NCBI GenBank assembly: GCA_022836915.1
Contig: CP094668.1
Coordinates: 5,642,001-5,706,000, forward strand
Reading direction: 5' to 3'
Source of the DNA: Paenibacillus sp. OVF10
Lineage (GTDB): Bacteria > Bacillota > Bacilli > Paenibacillales > Paenibacillaceae
Length of the DNA stretch: 64,000 bases
The position numbers were made by a program, and so were the translations under genes. The stretch's first letter is position 1. Each line of letters begins with the position of its first letter. The notes under the pieces were generated by a model. The model had not been told where the DNA came from, made no database searches, and saw only the letters and a list, made by a program, of their open reading frames with translations. Of this stretch, positions 37,193 to 44,015 are shown piece by piece.

Positions 37193-38554
37193 TTACACCG
37201 GCAAAGCTTGCTGAACCACAATCCGGGTACCTTCCGCTTTAATCACAATAATCGGAGTATCGATGGGAATAAAATCTCCGTCCGTCACAACGTCAATTCG
37301 TTCCCCTTCAAACATCGCTGTTCCAGAAGGACGAAGTGGTGTCAGACTGATTCCTTGCAGACCAACCAGCTCTTTGCGTTCTGTGGCTGATGAATAACCC
37401 CGATCCGCAGACATGCTGTCACTCAATATGAACCGATTCCATATCCCTCGATCCTTAAAGATAATTGAGATGATCGCAATGACTACCAGTGCTGCTCCAA
37501 AAGCGATACCTAGAGATACAAATGCATCACTCGTATCATAAGCAGCCCTTACAACACCGGCCACAAGCGCAATTGATCCCAAAATCCCCAGAATACCAAA
37601 GCTCGGAATAAACATCTCCAGAATCATCATGATGAGTCCGACGGTAAATAGCACCCATGTCTCTGCTCCGGCAAATCCCGCAATGTAATTACCCGAGAAA
37701 TACAACACGAAACACACGATACCTACAATACCAGGAACTCCAAAACCAGGAACAATCAATTCAATGATTACACCCGCGATTCCGAGGAATAATAACACAG
37801 TCATCACAACCGGATTGGTAAGAAAAGAGGAGATATTCTCCGCTGTTGTTCGTTCTACCTTAAATACGTCATCCTGACTGTAACCTGCCCAAGCTGCCGC
37901 TTCTTCCGGTGTGTTGCTGATGTGGTCGGCATAACCAACTTTCAGCGCTTCTTCAGCCGAGAGAGCAATAATTTCACCTTTTTGCTTGGTTTTATTGATC
38001 TCTGGCATTTCAACAACGATGTTAACATCCGTCATTCCAGCTGCAATCTTGCCATCACGACCACTGATTTCTGCCGCTCCCTGCATTTTGCTTTTCCAGA
38101 ATGCAACAAGTTTTGGATCATCAACATGTTTACCCGTACTGTCGACCATTGCTGCCGCACCAATCATACTGCCTGGTGACATTACGATCTTATCTGCATT
38201 CAGAGCCAGAAAACTCCCGGCTGAAGCAGCATCTCCACGAACAAATGCAACAGTCTCAATCGGACTGTCCTTGATCAGGGTACCCAATGCTTCTGCAGTG
38301 TCGACACGGCCTCCCGGCGTATTGATATCAAGAACGATCAGGCCAGCATTCATCTCTTCTGCTTGTTTGAACCCGCGTTCCATGAATTTGCCAAGTCCCT
38401 GCTCGATTGGTTTATCAACCGGAATAATATATACGGCACCACTCTTCTCAGCTGCATGCGCTGACGGTGATCCAATCCAGACAGGAAGCAACAGCGTCAG
38501 CAGCATTAAGAGCATCAATGGCCCCGTAAGCTTCTTCCGGCGCTTTCCATTCAC
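37193..38554 (-). CDS. NfeD family membrane serine protease (YqeZ type)
   Basis: 453 residues. A signal peptide (about 15-33, LMLLMLLTLLLPVWIGSPSA) is followed by a ClpP/SppA-like protease domain: VLDINTPGGRVDTAEALG and RGDAASAGSFLALNADKIVM, with the likely catalytic Ser in the latter. A block of four to five membrane helices follows, then a C-terminal soluble OB-fold NfeD domain (LVGLQGISLTPLRPSGTAMF, IDVVTDGDFIPIDTP). Long-form NfeD proteins work with flotillin or stomatin homologues; the adjacent floA fits. Confidence 0.9.
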   Translation of the reverse strand: MNGKRRKKLTGPLMLLMLLTLLLPVWIGSPSAHAAEKSGAVYIIPVDKPIEQGLGKFMERGFKQAEEMNAGLIVLDINTPGGRVDTAEALGTLIKDSPIETVAFVRGDAASAGSFLALNADKIVMSPGSMIGAAAMVDSTGKHVDDPKLVAFWKSKMQGAAEISGRDGKIAAGMTDVNIVVEMPEINKTKQKGEIIALSAEEALKVGYADHISNTPEEAAAWAGYSQDDVFKVERTTAENISSFLTNPVVMTVLLFLGIAGVIIELIVPGFGVPGIVGIVCFVLYFSGNYIAGFAGAETWVLFTVGLIMMILEMFIPSFGILGILGSIALVAGVVRAAYDTSDAFVSLGIAFGAALVVIAIISIIFKDRGIWNRFILSDSMSADRGYSSATERKELVGLQGISLTPLRPSGTAMFEGERIDVVTDGDFIPIDTPIIVIKAEGTRIVVQQALPV

Positions 38555-38753
38555 AATAGTCCCCCTTTTCCATTAATGTTATACTGTCCAGCTTATGGTA
38601 TTTATTACGTGCAATGCAACATTTCGTTTCAAAATCTTAAAATTATATTTGAAAACTCGATCAATTGCAAGAATAAAAATCCATAATAATATATATTAAC
38701 CATTAAAAAGAAATTTCGTCATCCCAAGGACATCATACTTTCTGATAAATGGA

Positions 38754-38787
38754 AAAAACACCTCCTGACAAGTCAGAAGGTGTTTAT
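38754..38787 (-). terminator. Intrinsic terminator of rpsU-yqeY
   Basis: AAACACCTTCTGAC TT GTCAGGAGGTGTTTTTT on the minus strand, right after the yqeY stop. Confidence 0.9.
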
Positions 38788-38796
38788 TGATTTGCT

Positions 38797-39240
38797 TTAT
38801 TGCAGAAATTGTTGAACTGCTTGATTTACCAGTTTGCCGTCCGCTTTGCCTTTAACTTTCGGCATAAGGGCCGCCATGACTTTCCCCATCTCGGCTTTCG
38901 AAGAAGCACCGGTTTCCTGGATGGTCTGCTGTACAATAACTTTAATTTCTTCTTCGGTAAGCTGTGTGGGAAGGTACTGGATGAGTACTTCAATTTCCGC
39001 TTTTGCATTTGCCGCGAGATCTTCACGGCCCGCTTTGTCAAATTCTTGGAGGGCATCTTTGCGCTGTTTGATTTCACGACTCAGGATATCAAGCACTTCG
39101 TTGTCATCCAAATCTCTTTTCAAATCTATTTCAAGATTCTTGATCGTCGAACGAATCAACCGAATGTTGGAGAGTCTGAACTTGTCCTTACTCTTCATCG
39201 CTTGCTTCATATCTTCGTTCAATCGTTCGCTAAGATTCAT
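38797..39240 (-). CDS. yqeY: GatB/YqeY domain protein
   Basis: 147 residues, all helical: MNLSERLNEDMKQAMKSKDK, then RLSNIRLIRSTIKNLEIDL, and the tail GKVMAALMPKVKGKADGKLV that resembles the GatB C-terminal tRNA-binding domain. It probably binds tRNA or ribosome-related RNA. It is 15 bp downstream of rpsU, the conserved pair. Confidence 0.93.
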   Translation of the reverse strand: MNLSERLNEDMKQAMKSKDKFRLSNIRLIRSTIKNLEIDLKRDLDDNEVLDILSREIKQRKDALQEFDKAGREDLAANAKAEIEVLIQYLPTQLTEEEIKVIVQQTIQETGASSKAEMGKVMAALMPKVKGKADGKLVNQAVQQFLQ

Positions 39241-39255
39241 GTAGTTAAAATCCTC

Positions 39256-39429
39256 CTAAAACTTTCTCTTACGAGCAGCCTCGGACTTTTTCTTGCGCTT
39301 TACGCTTGGCTTCTCATAATGCTTACGTTTCTTCACCTCAGCCAATACGCCATCTTTAGCGATGGAGCGTTTAAAACGACGAAGTGCAGCATCAATAGTC
39401 TCGTTTTTGCGAACTTTAGTTTCAGACAC
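39256..39429 (-). CDS. rpsU: 30S ribosomal protein S21
   Basis: 57 residues starting at a GTG (39429; VSETKVRKNETIDAALRRF) preceded by GGAGGGAGGA. It ends in the basic tail KKKSEAARKRKF. This matches S21, which sits near the 3' end of 16S rRNA on the small subunit. An upstream in-frame ATG at 39489 lies inside the promoter and is rejected. Confidence 0.96.
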   Translation of the reverse strand: MSETKVRKNETIDAALRRFKRSIAKDGVLAEVKKRKHYEKPSVKRKKKSEAARKRKF

Positions 39430-39487
39430 CAGTTTTCCTCCCTCCGACCAGACCGTCCAAGAGCAATAACACGGTTCATCATCTTTC

Positions 39488-39517
39488 ATTATAGGCGAAA
39501 GGTAATAAAGGTGTCAA
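39488..39517 (-). promoter_or_regulatory. SigA promoter of rpsU-yqeY
   Basis: TTGACA (39517-39512), 18-bp spacer, TATAAT (39493-39488) on the minus strand: consensus at both hexamers, about 60 bp before the GTG of rpsU. Confidence 0.88.
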
Positions 39518-39660
39518 CCTCAATGTAATGATCACTTATTTGAATCCATTTTATAACTCAAAGGTATTATGAAATGAATTCATTATATAAGCATTTGGTC
39601 ACACATTCGTGGATTTAATGCATATGACTAAATCCTCAATATTAGTACCCATCAGCTCGT

Positions 39661-40020
39661 TTATTTGTGAGAATCGGACAGACTTGTCAACACGCCAAGT
39701 CTGGTACCACCCAACAAATGGTAATGCAGATGATGAACGGTTTGTTCTCCATCTTTACCACAATTGTTGATTAAGCGATATCCTGTCTCCTCCACGCCAA
39801 GACGCTTCGCCGCTTCTTGAGCAGCCAGATGAATCTCGCCGATCAATGGCAGATCTTCTGCAGTAACTTCATTCATGGAAGCAATATGTTTCTTCGGAAT
39901 GACAAGAACATGCGTCGGTGCAGCGGGCTGGATGTCATGAAAAACGATAACATGGTCATTCTCAAGCACTTTATTGGAGGGAATGCTGCCCTCTACAATT
40001 TTGCAAAATAAGCAATCCAT
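39661..40020 (-). CDS. HIT family nucleotide-binding hydrolase (HinT-like)
   Basis: 119 residues. The N-terminal CLFCKIVEGSIPSNKV and the histidine triad near the C-terminus, EQTVHHLHYHLLGG (H-x-H-x-H type), identify the HIT superfamily, which hydrolyses purine nucleotide phosphoramidates. AAGGAGGGT precedes the ATG. It is monocistronic and divergent from mccA. Confidence 0.92.
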   Translation of the reverse strand: MDCLFCKIVEGSIPSNKVLENDHVIVFHDIQPAAPTHVLVIPKKHIASMNEVTAEDLPLIGEIHLAAQEAAKRLGVEETGYRLINNCGKDGEQTVHHLHYHLLGGTRLGVLTSLSDSHK

Positions 40021-40267
40021 AGTTCATACCCTCCTTTGCATTCCAGTGTATGTATTCCCTTCTATCATACTAGAAGTAAAAACCCACGTCCAATCTCTAG
40101 ACACACAACCAGGTAATCTAGGTCAACTCTCCATCTATCATCAAGTCGAACACTATACGACATTGGATGTATACCAAGCCATTTTATTGAAATATGGTTT
40201 TATCACGCACTTTTCCCAATTAAACAAATATGTATGGTTAATGACACACAAAAGGAGATTGGTTAAT

Positions 40268-41191
40268 TTGACCGTTTATCAACATGTACAGGAACTTATA
40301 GGTAATACACCTCTGCTTGAATTAACTCGTTATCCATTACCGGAAGGAATCCGCCTGTTCGCCAAACTGGAATTCATGAATCCTGGAGGAAGTGTGAAGG
40401 ACCGGATTGGCAAGTTTTTATTGGAGAAGGCCTTGGCACGAGGAGATGTTAAGCCAGGTGGAACGGTGATCGAAGCTACCGCAGGCAACACAGGAATTGG
40501 TCTTGCAATGGCGGCTGTAGGCCTTAATTTAAAGGTCATTTTCACGGTACCTCAGAAGTTCAGCGTTGAGAAGCAGCAGTTGATGAAAGCCCTTGGTGCT
40601 ACGGTCGTCAACACACCCACATCCGAAGGAATCACTGGTGCCATACGCAAGGCGGAATCGCTGGCGAAAGAAATACCGGACTCGTATATTCCAGGTCAGT
40701 TCTCCAATGCGGATAACCCACTCGCACATTATGAACATCTGGGCCCTGAGATTTGGCGTGATCTGAACGGGCAGGTGGATGTATATGTCGCCGGAGCCGG
40801 GTCTGGCGGAACTTTCATGGGAGTGTCTCGCTATTTGAAGGAGCAAAAACCGTTAATTAAAACATGTATCGTAGAACCCGAAGGTTCGATTCTCGGAGGA
40901 GGTCCATCGGGACCACATCGTACAGAAGGAATAGGGGTCGAAACGTTATCTTCTTTTATGGATGTGAGTTACTTTGATGCCATTCATACGATCTCAGATG
41001 AAGATGCCTTTGAGCGGGTCAAGGATCTGGCCTTGTTGGAAGGCATACTGGTAGGAAGTTCCTCAGGTGCAGCTATGCAAGCCGCATTAAACGAAGCCGT
41101 TCATGCACCTCCGGGAAGTAACATCGTCGTTATTTTTCCGGATAGCAGCGAACGGTATTTAAGCCAAAATATCTATAATGGAGGTCAATGA
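40268..41191 (+). CDS. mccA: O-acetylserine-dependent cystathionine beta-synthase (MccA-like)
   Basis: 307 residues from a TTG at 40268 with AGGAGAT upstream; the longer open frame to 39974 is not homologous. PLP-dependent beta-family enzyme: Lys44 in NPGGSVKDRIGKF, the phosphate loop and TAGNTGIGLAMA, and the GSGGTFMGV turn. With the adjacent cystathionine gamma-lyase gene it matches the Bacillus mccAB (yrhAB) reverse transsulfuration pair that makes cysteine from homocysteine. A plain cysteine synthase remains possible from sequence alone, but the context argues for MccA. Confidence 0.88.
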   Translation: MTVYQHVQELIGNTPLLELTRYPLPEGIRLFAKLEFMNPGGSVKDRIGKFLLEKALARGDVKPGGTVIEATAGNTGIGLAMAAVGLNLKVIFTVPQKFSVEKQQLMKALGATVVNTPTSEGITGAIRKAESLAKEIPDSYIPGQFSNADNPLAHYEHLGPEIWRDLNGQVDVYVAGAGSGGTFMGVSRYLKEQKPLIKTCIVEPEGSILGGGPSGPHRTEGIGVETLSSFMDVSYFDAIHTISDEDAFERVKDLALLEGILVGSSSGAAMQAALNEAVHAPPGSNIVVIFPDSSERYLSQNIYNGGQ

Positions 41192-41192
41192 A

Positions 41193-42326
41193 ATGAGACC
41201 CAAAACAAAGCTGATTCATGCAGGTATTGTTGGTGATCCACACACTGGAGCAGTGAGTGTACCGATCTATCAAGTAAGCACGTATGAGCAAGAATCGGTT
41301 GGCGTACACAAAGGATACGAGTATTCACGTACAGGCAACCCTACCCGTCATGCGTTGGAAGAAGTTATTAAAGAGCTGGAGGATGGCGTTCGAGGTTTTG
41401 CTTTTAGTTCGGGAATGGCTGCAATTCACGCTGTAATGTCTCTGTTGAAAACTGGAGATCACGTCATTCTAACGGATGACGTATACGGCGGGACCTATCG
41501 CATTTTCACCAAGGTGCTGAATCGTCTGGGGATCGAGTCTACCTTTGTAGATACCACCTCACTACAAGCACTAGAGCAAGCTTTGCAATCCAATACGAAG
41601 GCCATCTATGTAGAAACACCTACCAATCCGTTACTCAAGGTCACCGATATTGCTTCTGTAGCGAAATGGTCGAAACAACATGAATTGTTGTTCATCGTGG
41701 ATAACACGTTTAGTACACCTTATTGGCAGACACCGCTGGCTCTGGGGGCAGATATTGTACTGCATTCTGCAACGAAATATATCGGTGGTCATAGTGATGT
41801 CGTGGCGGGACTTGCGGTTGTTAACAGCGAGCAACTTGGAGAAGATCTGCATTTTATCCAAAATGCAATCGGCGCAGTCCTGGGACCCATGGATTCCTGG
41901 TTGTTAATGCGAGGTCTTAAAACATTGGGATTGCGGATGGAAGCGCAAGAAAGCAATACAGAGCAGCTTGTGACATTTCTGAATCAGCATCCAACGGTGA
42001 GCAAAGTTTATTATCCCGGGTTGCCCGACCATCCACAGCATAAGCTCGCTTCCACGCAAGCGAGAGGATATGGCGGTATGGTTTCCTTTGATGTAGGCAG
42101 TGCTGAAAAAGTAGATGACGTGTTAAGCAAAGTCCGTTATTTCACATTGGCTGAAAGTCTGGGCGCGGTGGAAAGTTTAATTTCTGTCCCTGCCCGAATG
42201 ACACATGCTTCCATTCCCTATGAACGTCGGCAAGAATTGGGGATCACGGATGGTTTGATTCGTATCTCCGTTGGGATCGAGGATGTTGAAGATTTACTTG
42301 AGGATTTGAAATCTGCATTAAGTTAA
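41193..42326 (+). CDS. mccB: Cystathionine gamma-lyase (MccB-like)
   Basis: 377 residues from MRPKTKLIHAGIVGDPHTGA, with GGAGGT eight bases upstream, inside the end of mccA. Cys/Met-metabolism PLP enzyme: Lys195 in LHSATKYIGGHSDVVAG, the YSRTGNPTRHALEE and DDVYGGTYRIF signatures. It cleaves cystathionine to cysteine, 2-oxobutyrate and ammonia. The two-base gap to mccA implies one transcript. No terminator is clearly attached; the following 750 bp are gene-poor. Confidence 0.9.
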   Translation: MRPKTKLIHAGIVGDPHTGAVSVPIYQVSTYEQESVGVHKGYEYSRTGNPTRHALEEVIKELEDGVRGFAFSSGMAAIHAVMSLLKTGDHVILTDDVYGGTYRIFTKVLNRLGIESTFVDTTSLQALEQALQSNTKAIYVETPTNPLLKVTDIASVAKWSKQHELLFIVDNTFSTPYWQTPLALGADIVLHSATKYIGGHSDVVAGLAVVNSEQLGEDLHFIQNAIGAVLGPMDSWLLMRGLKTLGLRMEAQESNTEQLVTFLNQHPTVSKVYYPGLPDHPQHKLASTQARGYGGMVSFDVGSAEKVDDVLSKVRYFTLAESLGAVESLISVPARMTHASIPYERRQELGITDGLIRISVGIEDVEDLLEDLKSALS

Positions 42327-42384
42327 GTACATTTTGAAGTCCATGCTGGCTGATCTTGGAGAGGGAGTAGTGGACGATTTTCCA

Positions 42385-42524
42385 AGGAACACAGGACGTC
42401 TTATTTGATGTTCAGGCTCTCATTTGAAATTATAAGGAACATCAGGCACGTTATTTCCCGAAATAACCTCAAAAAAATGCTGAAAGCGGCTCTTTATTCG
42501 GTTATAACGTGTATCAGATTCCTT
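42385..42524. repeat. Palindromic intergenic element downstream of mccB
   Basis: Two 21-base arms at 42434-42454 and 42504-42524 are largely reverse complements (AAGGAA...CACGTTAT). They enclose an inner perfect stem GTTATTTC/GAAATAAC (42450-42467). Just upstream, at about 42385, AAGGAACACAGGACGTCTTA is a second, diverged left arm. No gene is involved; it resembles a mobile or duplicated hairpin element. The rest of 42525-42690 shows nothing I can identify. Confidence 0.55.
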
Positions 42525-42697
42525 AAAATTCTGAGGGCGCTTCAAAACCTTGAATAAGATGCCTCAGATTCGTCAGCGCTCGCACACCATGCTCCGCTCC
42601 TCCAACCGCGGGCAAGAGAACAGCAGCGATTCCACCCCGAAGCGAAGATTTTTATCGAATAGAGAATTAAAATTTTTGCGGTGTCTTGATCATTTGC

Positions 42698-42805
42698 TCA
42701 CACATGGGAACGTTCTCGCATATTCAGGATGCGGTACGCCTCTGCTACGGACACGTTAAGGCCCGCTTCTGATTTAAGCAGGTTTAAATACACGCTATGT
42801 GCCAT
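42698..42805 (-). CDS. Possible small ORF, 35 residues
   Basis: MAHSVYLNLLKSEAGLNVSV continues to a TGA through AEAYRILNMRERSHV. It has a protein-like composition (amphipathic helix) and codon use like the neighbours. AGGTAGATGATG lies upstream as a weak ribosome site. I do not recognise it. It could be the tail of a decayed gene, since an upstream stop lies just before it. Confidence 0.3.
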   Translation of the reverse strand: MAHSVYLNLLKSEAGLNVSVAEAYRILNMRERSHV

Positions 42806-42840
42806 CAGTTCATCATCTACCTTACACTAATTAGGTTCAA

Positions 42841-42890
42841 AAAGGTCATGCCTTACAGAAGTTCGCTTCTGCACAGGCATGACCTTTTTG
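42841..42890. terminator. Strong bidirectional terminator
   Basis: AAAAAGGTCATGCC...GGCATGACCTTTTT, with an inner CAGAAG/CTTCTG stem. T runs on both strands; it separates the gene-poor region from the 43086 gene. Confidence 0.85.
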
Positions 42891-43085
42891 GATATTCGAT
42901 ATGTTGCCAGTTGTATTGCAATGACTGTCGCGATACATCGGGCTGAGACTCTGTATGTGATAAGACCTCTCTATTCCATGCTGTACGGTACCATGAATGA
43001 AACATCCATCCTCAGCTTGTTATTTTCGAGGATTTTCATAAGAAGCATGAGAATGAATCACTGTAGTTATGCCTTTTTTTTAATT

Positions 43086-43430
43086 TCAATAGTACGGTAA
43101 AAGGGTTAACGCTGTAAGCGCAAATAACGGGAGCACCAGTCGGTTAAAACGTCTACGGCCATAACCATAATACGGATAAGGCGTAGGGTAGCCGTAACCT
43201 GGATAAAATCCGCGAGTATGACCTATCGGATAGTTCGCTCCCGGCATTGCATTTGGAGCCCAGTTCGCATGATTCACCATGGCTTCTGGTCCAACGGGAA
43301 CAGCCAAGTAGATCATTTCGTCATCCACATTTTCCATAATGCCATCGTAGTGCATACCGTCATTCATCTGTACACATACATAACGGTGCATGTGTTCCTT
43401 GCATAATTTCTTCGCTTCCACCTTTTCCAC
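43086..43430 (-). CDS. Uncharacterised protein with Sm-like N-terminus
   Basis: 114 residues. The first ~45 (KLCKEHMHRYVCVQMNDGMH, then YDGIMENVDDEMIYLAVP) resemble an Sm/Hfq-like strand pattern (V-V-DG-Y-G-VDDE-V/I-L). The middle is Gly/Tyr/Pro-rich (GFYPGYGYPTPYPYYGYG). The end is a basic patch plus a hydrophobic tail (RRRFNRLVLPLFALTALTLL) that could be a membrane anchor. No named family recognised. A structured leader lies 80-180 bp upstream, suggesting RNA-level control. Confidence 0.65.
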   Translation of the reverse strand: MEKVEAKKLCKEHMHRYVCVQMNDGMHYDGIMENVDDEMIYLAVPVGPEAMVNHANWAPNAMPGANYPIGHTRGFYPGYGYPTPYPYYGYGRRRFNRLVLPLFALTALTLLPYY

Positions 43431-43507
43431 TTGCCAACGCCTCCCTGATTCTGCTCTTGATCACCTTTTCATGGTATTCAGAACTGGGCGAATTGACACT
43501 ACTGACG

Positions 43508-43607
43508 AAAAAACACAAAAGAAGCACCCCGTGAGCGGCTTCCTTGAAGTCTGCTGCGCGGACATCTATTCAGGAAACGTCCTGATCAGATGTCCGCCGG
43601 GGTACTT
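43508..43607 (-). promoter_or_regulatory. Structured RNA leader / attenuator candidate
   Basis: On the minus strand AAGTACCCCG (43607-43598) can pair with CGGGGTGCTT (43531-43522). This encloses a very strong hairpin at 43597-43558 (GCGGACATCT/AGATGTCCGC, then CAGGA/TCCTG around an internal loop). Alternatively AAGGAAGC (from about 43545) can pair with GCTTCTTT (to about 43518), followed by TGTGTTTTTT, a terminator shape. The two pairings share GTGCTT and exclude each other. It is upstream of the 43086-43430 gene. Not a riboswitch class I recognise. Confidence 0.5.
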
Positions 43608-43736
43608 AAATAAAGTTTGTCGGCTTAACTGTAGTATAACAGCGGGATGAACCTGTATCTGTGATGTAACTCACTCCGCTATGTTATAAAAGCAAGAAGA
43701 GAAATATTTTTACAAAAATAATATTCCGTAATAGTG

Positions 43737-43957
43737 CGTGTTTAAAAAGGGCGGTTTTCAGTACCAAAAAGACGGGATAAAGCTAGAAATGGAGTAGCGG
43801 AGCATAGATAGAGCTACGTGAGCAACCGCAATGTTTCCGAAGGAAACAACCTTCGTAAGCCCCTACTTATTTCGGCTGAATTCCATATTCGATGTTGATG
43901 ATGCCGCTAGGCACCATTCGTAATCAAAAGCAGACTTTTTGAACAACCTCTATTATT
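43737..43957. repeat. MITE-like element, long copy
   Basis: About 220 bp with inverted ends TAATAG..CGTGTTTAAAAAG and CTTTTTGAACAACCTCTATTA. The left ~55 bp (GGTTTTCAGTACC, then GGGATAAAGCTAGAAA) and right ~25 bp match the short element at 30413-30500. The interior carries GTTTCCGAAGGAAAC and other small hairpins and no ORF. No target-site duplication is obvious. The remaining 43607-43736 and 43958-44015 intervals hold nothing recognised. Confidence 0.75.
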
Positions 43958-44015
43958 CATTTTGCTTGGACTATTAGAGGCGCTTCTATGATCTATATTG
44001 CTTACACATTGCCCT

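Noticed and set aside
39974..40267. Upstream part of the long frame leading into mccA
   Set aside because: No homology and overlaps hinT; the TTG at 40268 has the ribosome site and the conserved N-terminus.
43558..43597. Simple intrinsic terminator
   Set aside because: The hairpin is very strong but has no T run directly after it on either strand; the T run on the minus strand lies after the further stem, hence the leader interpretation.
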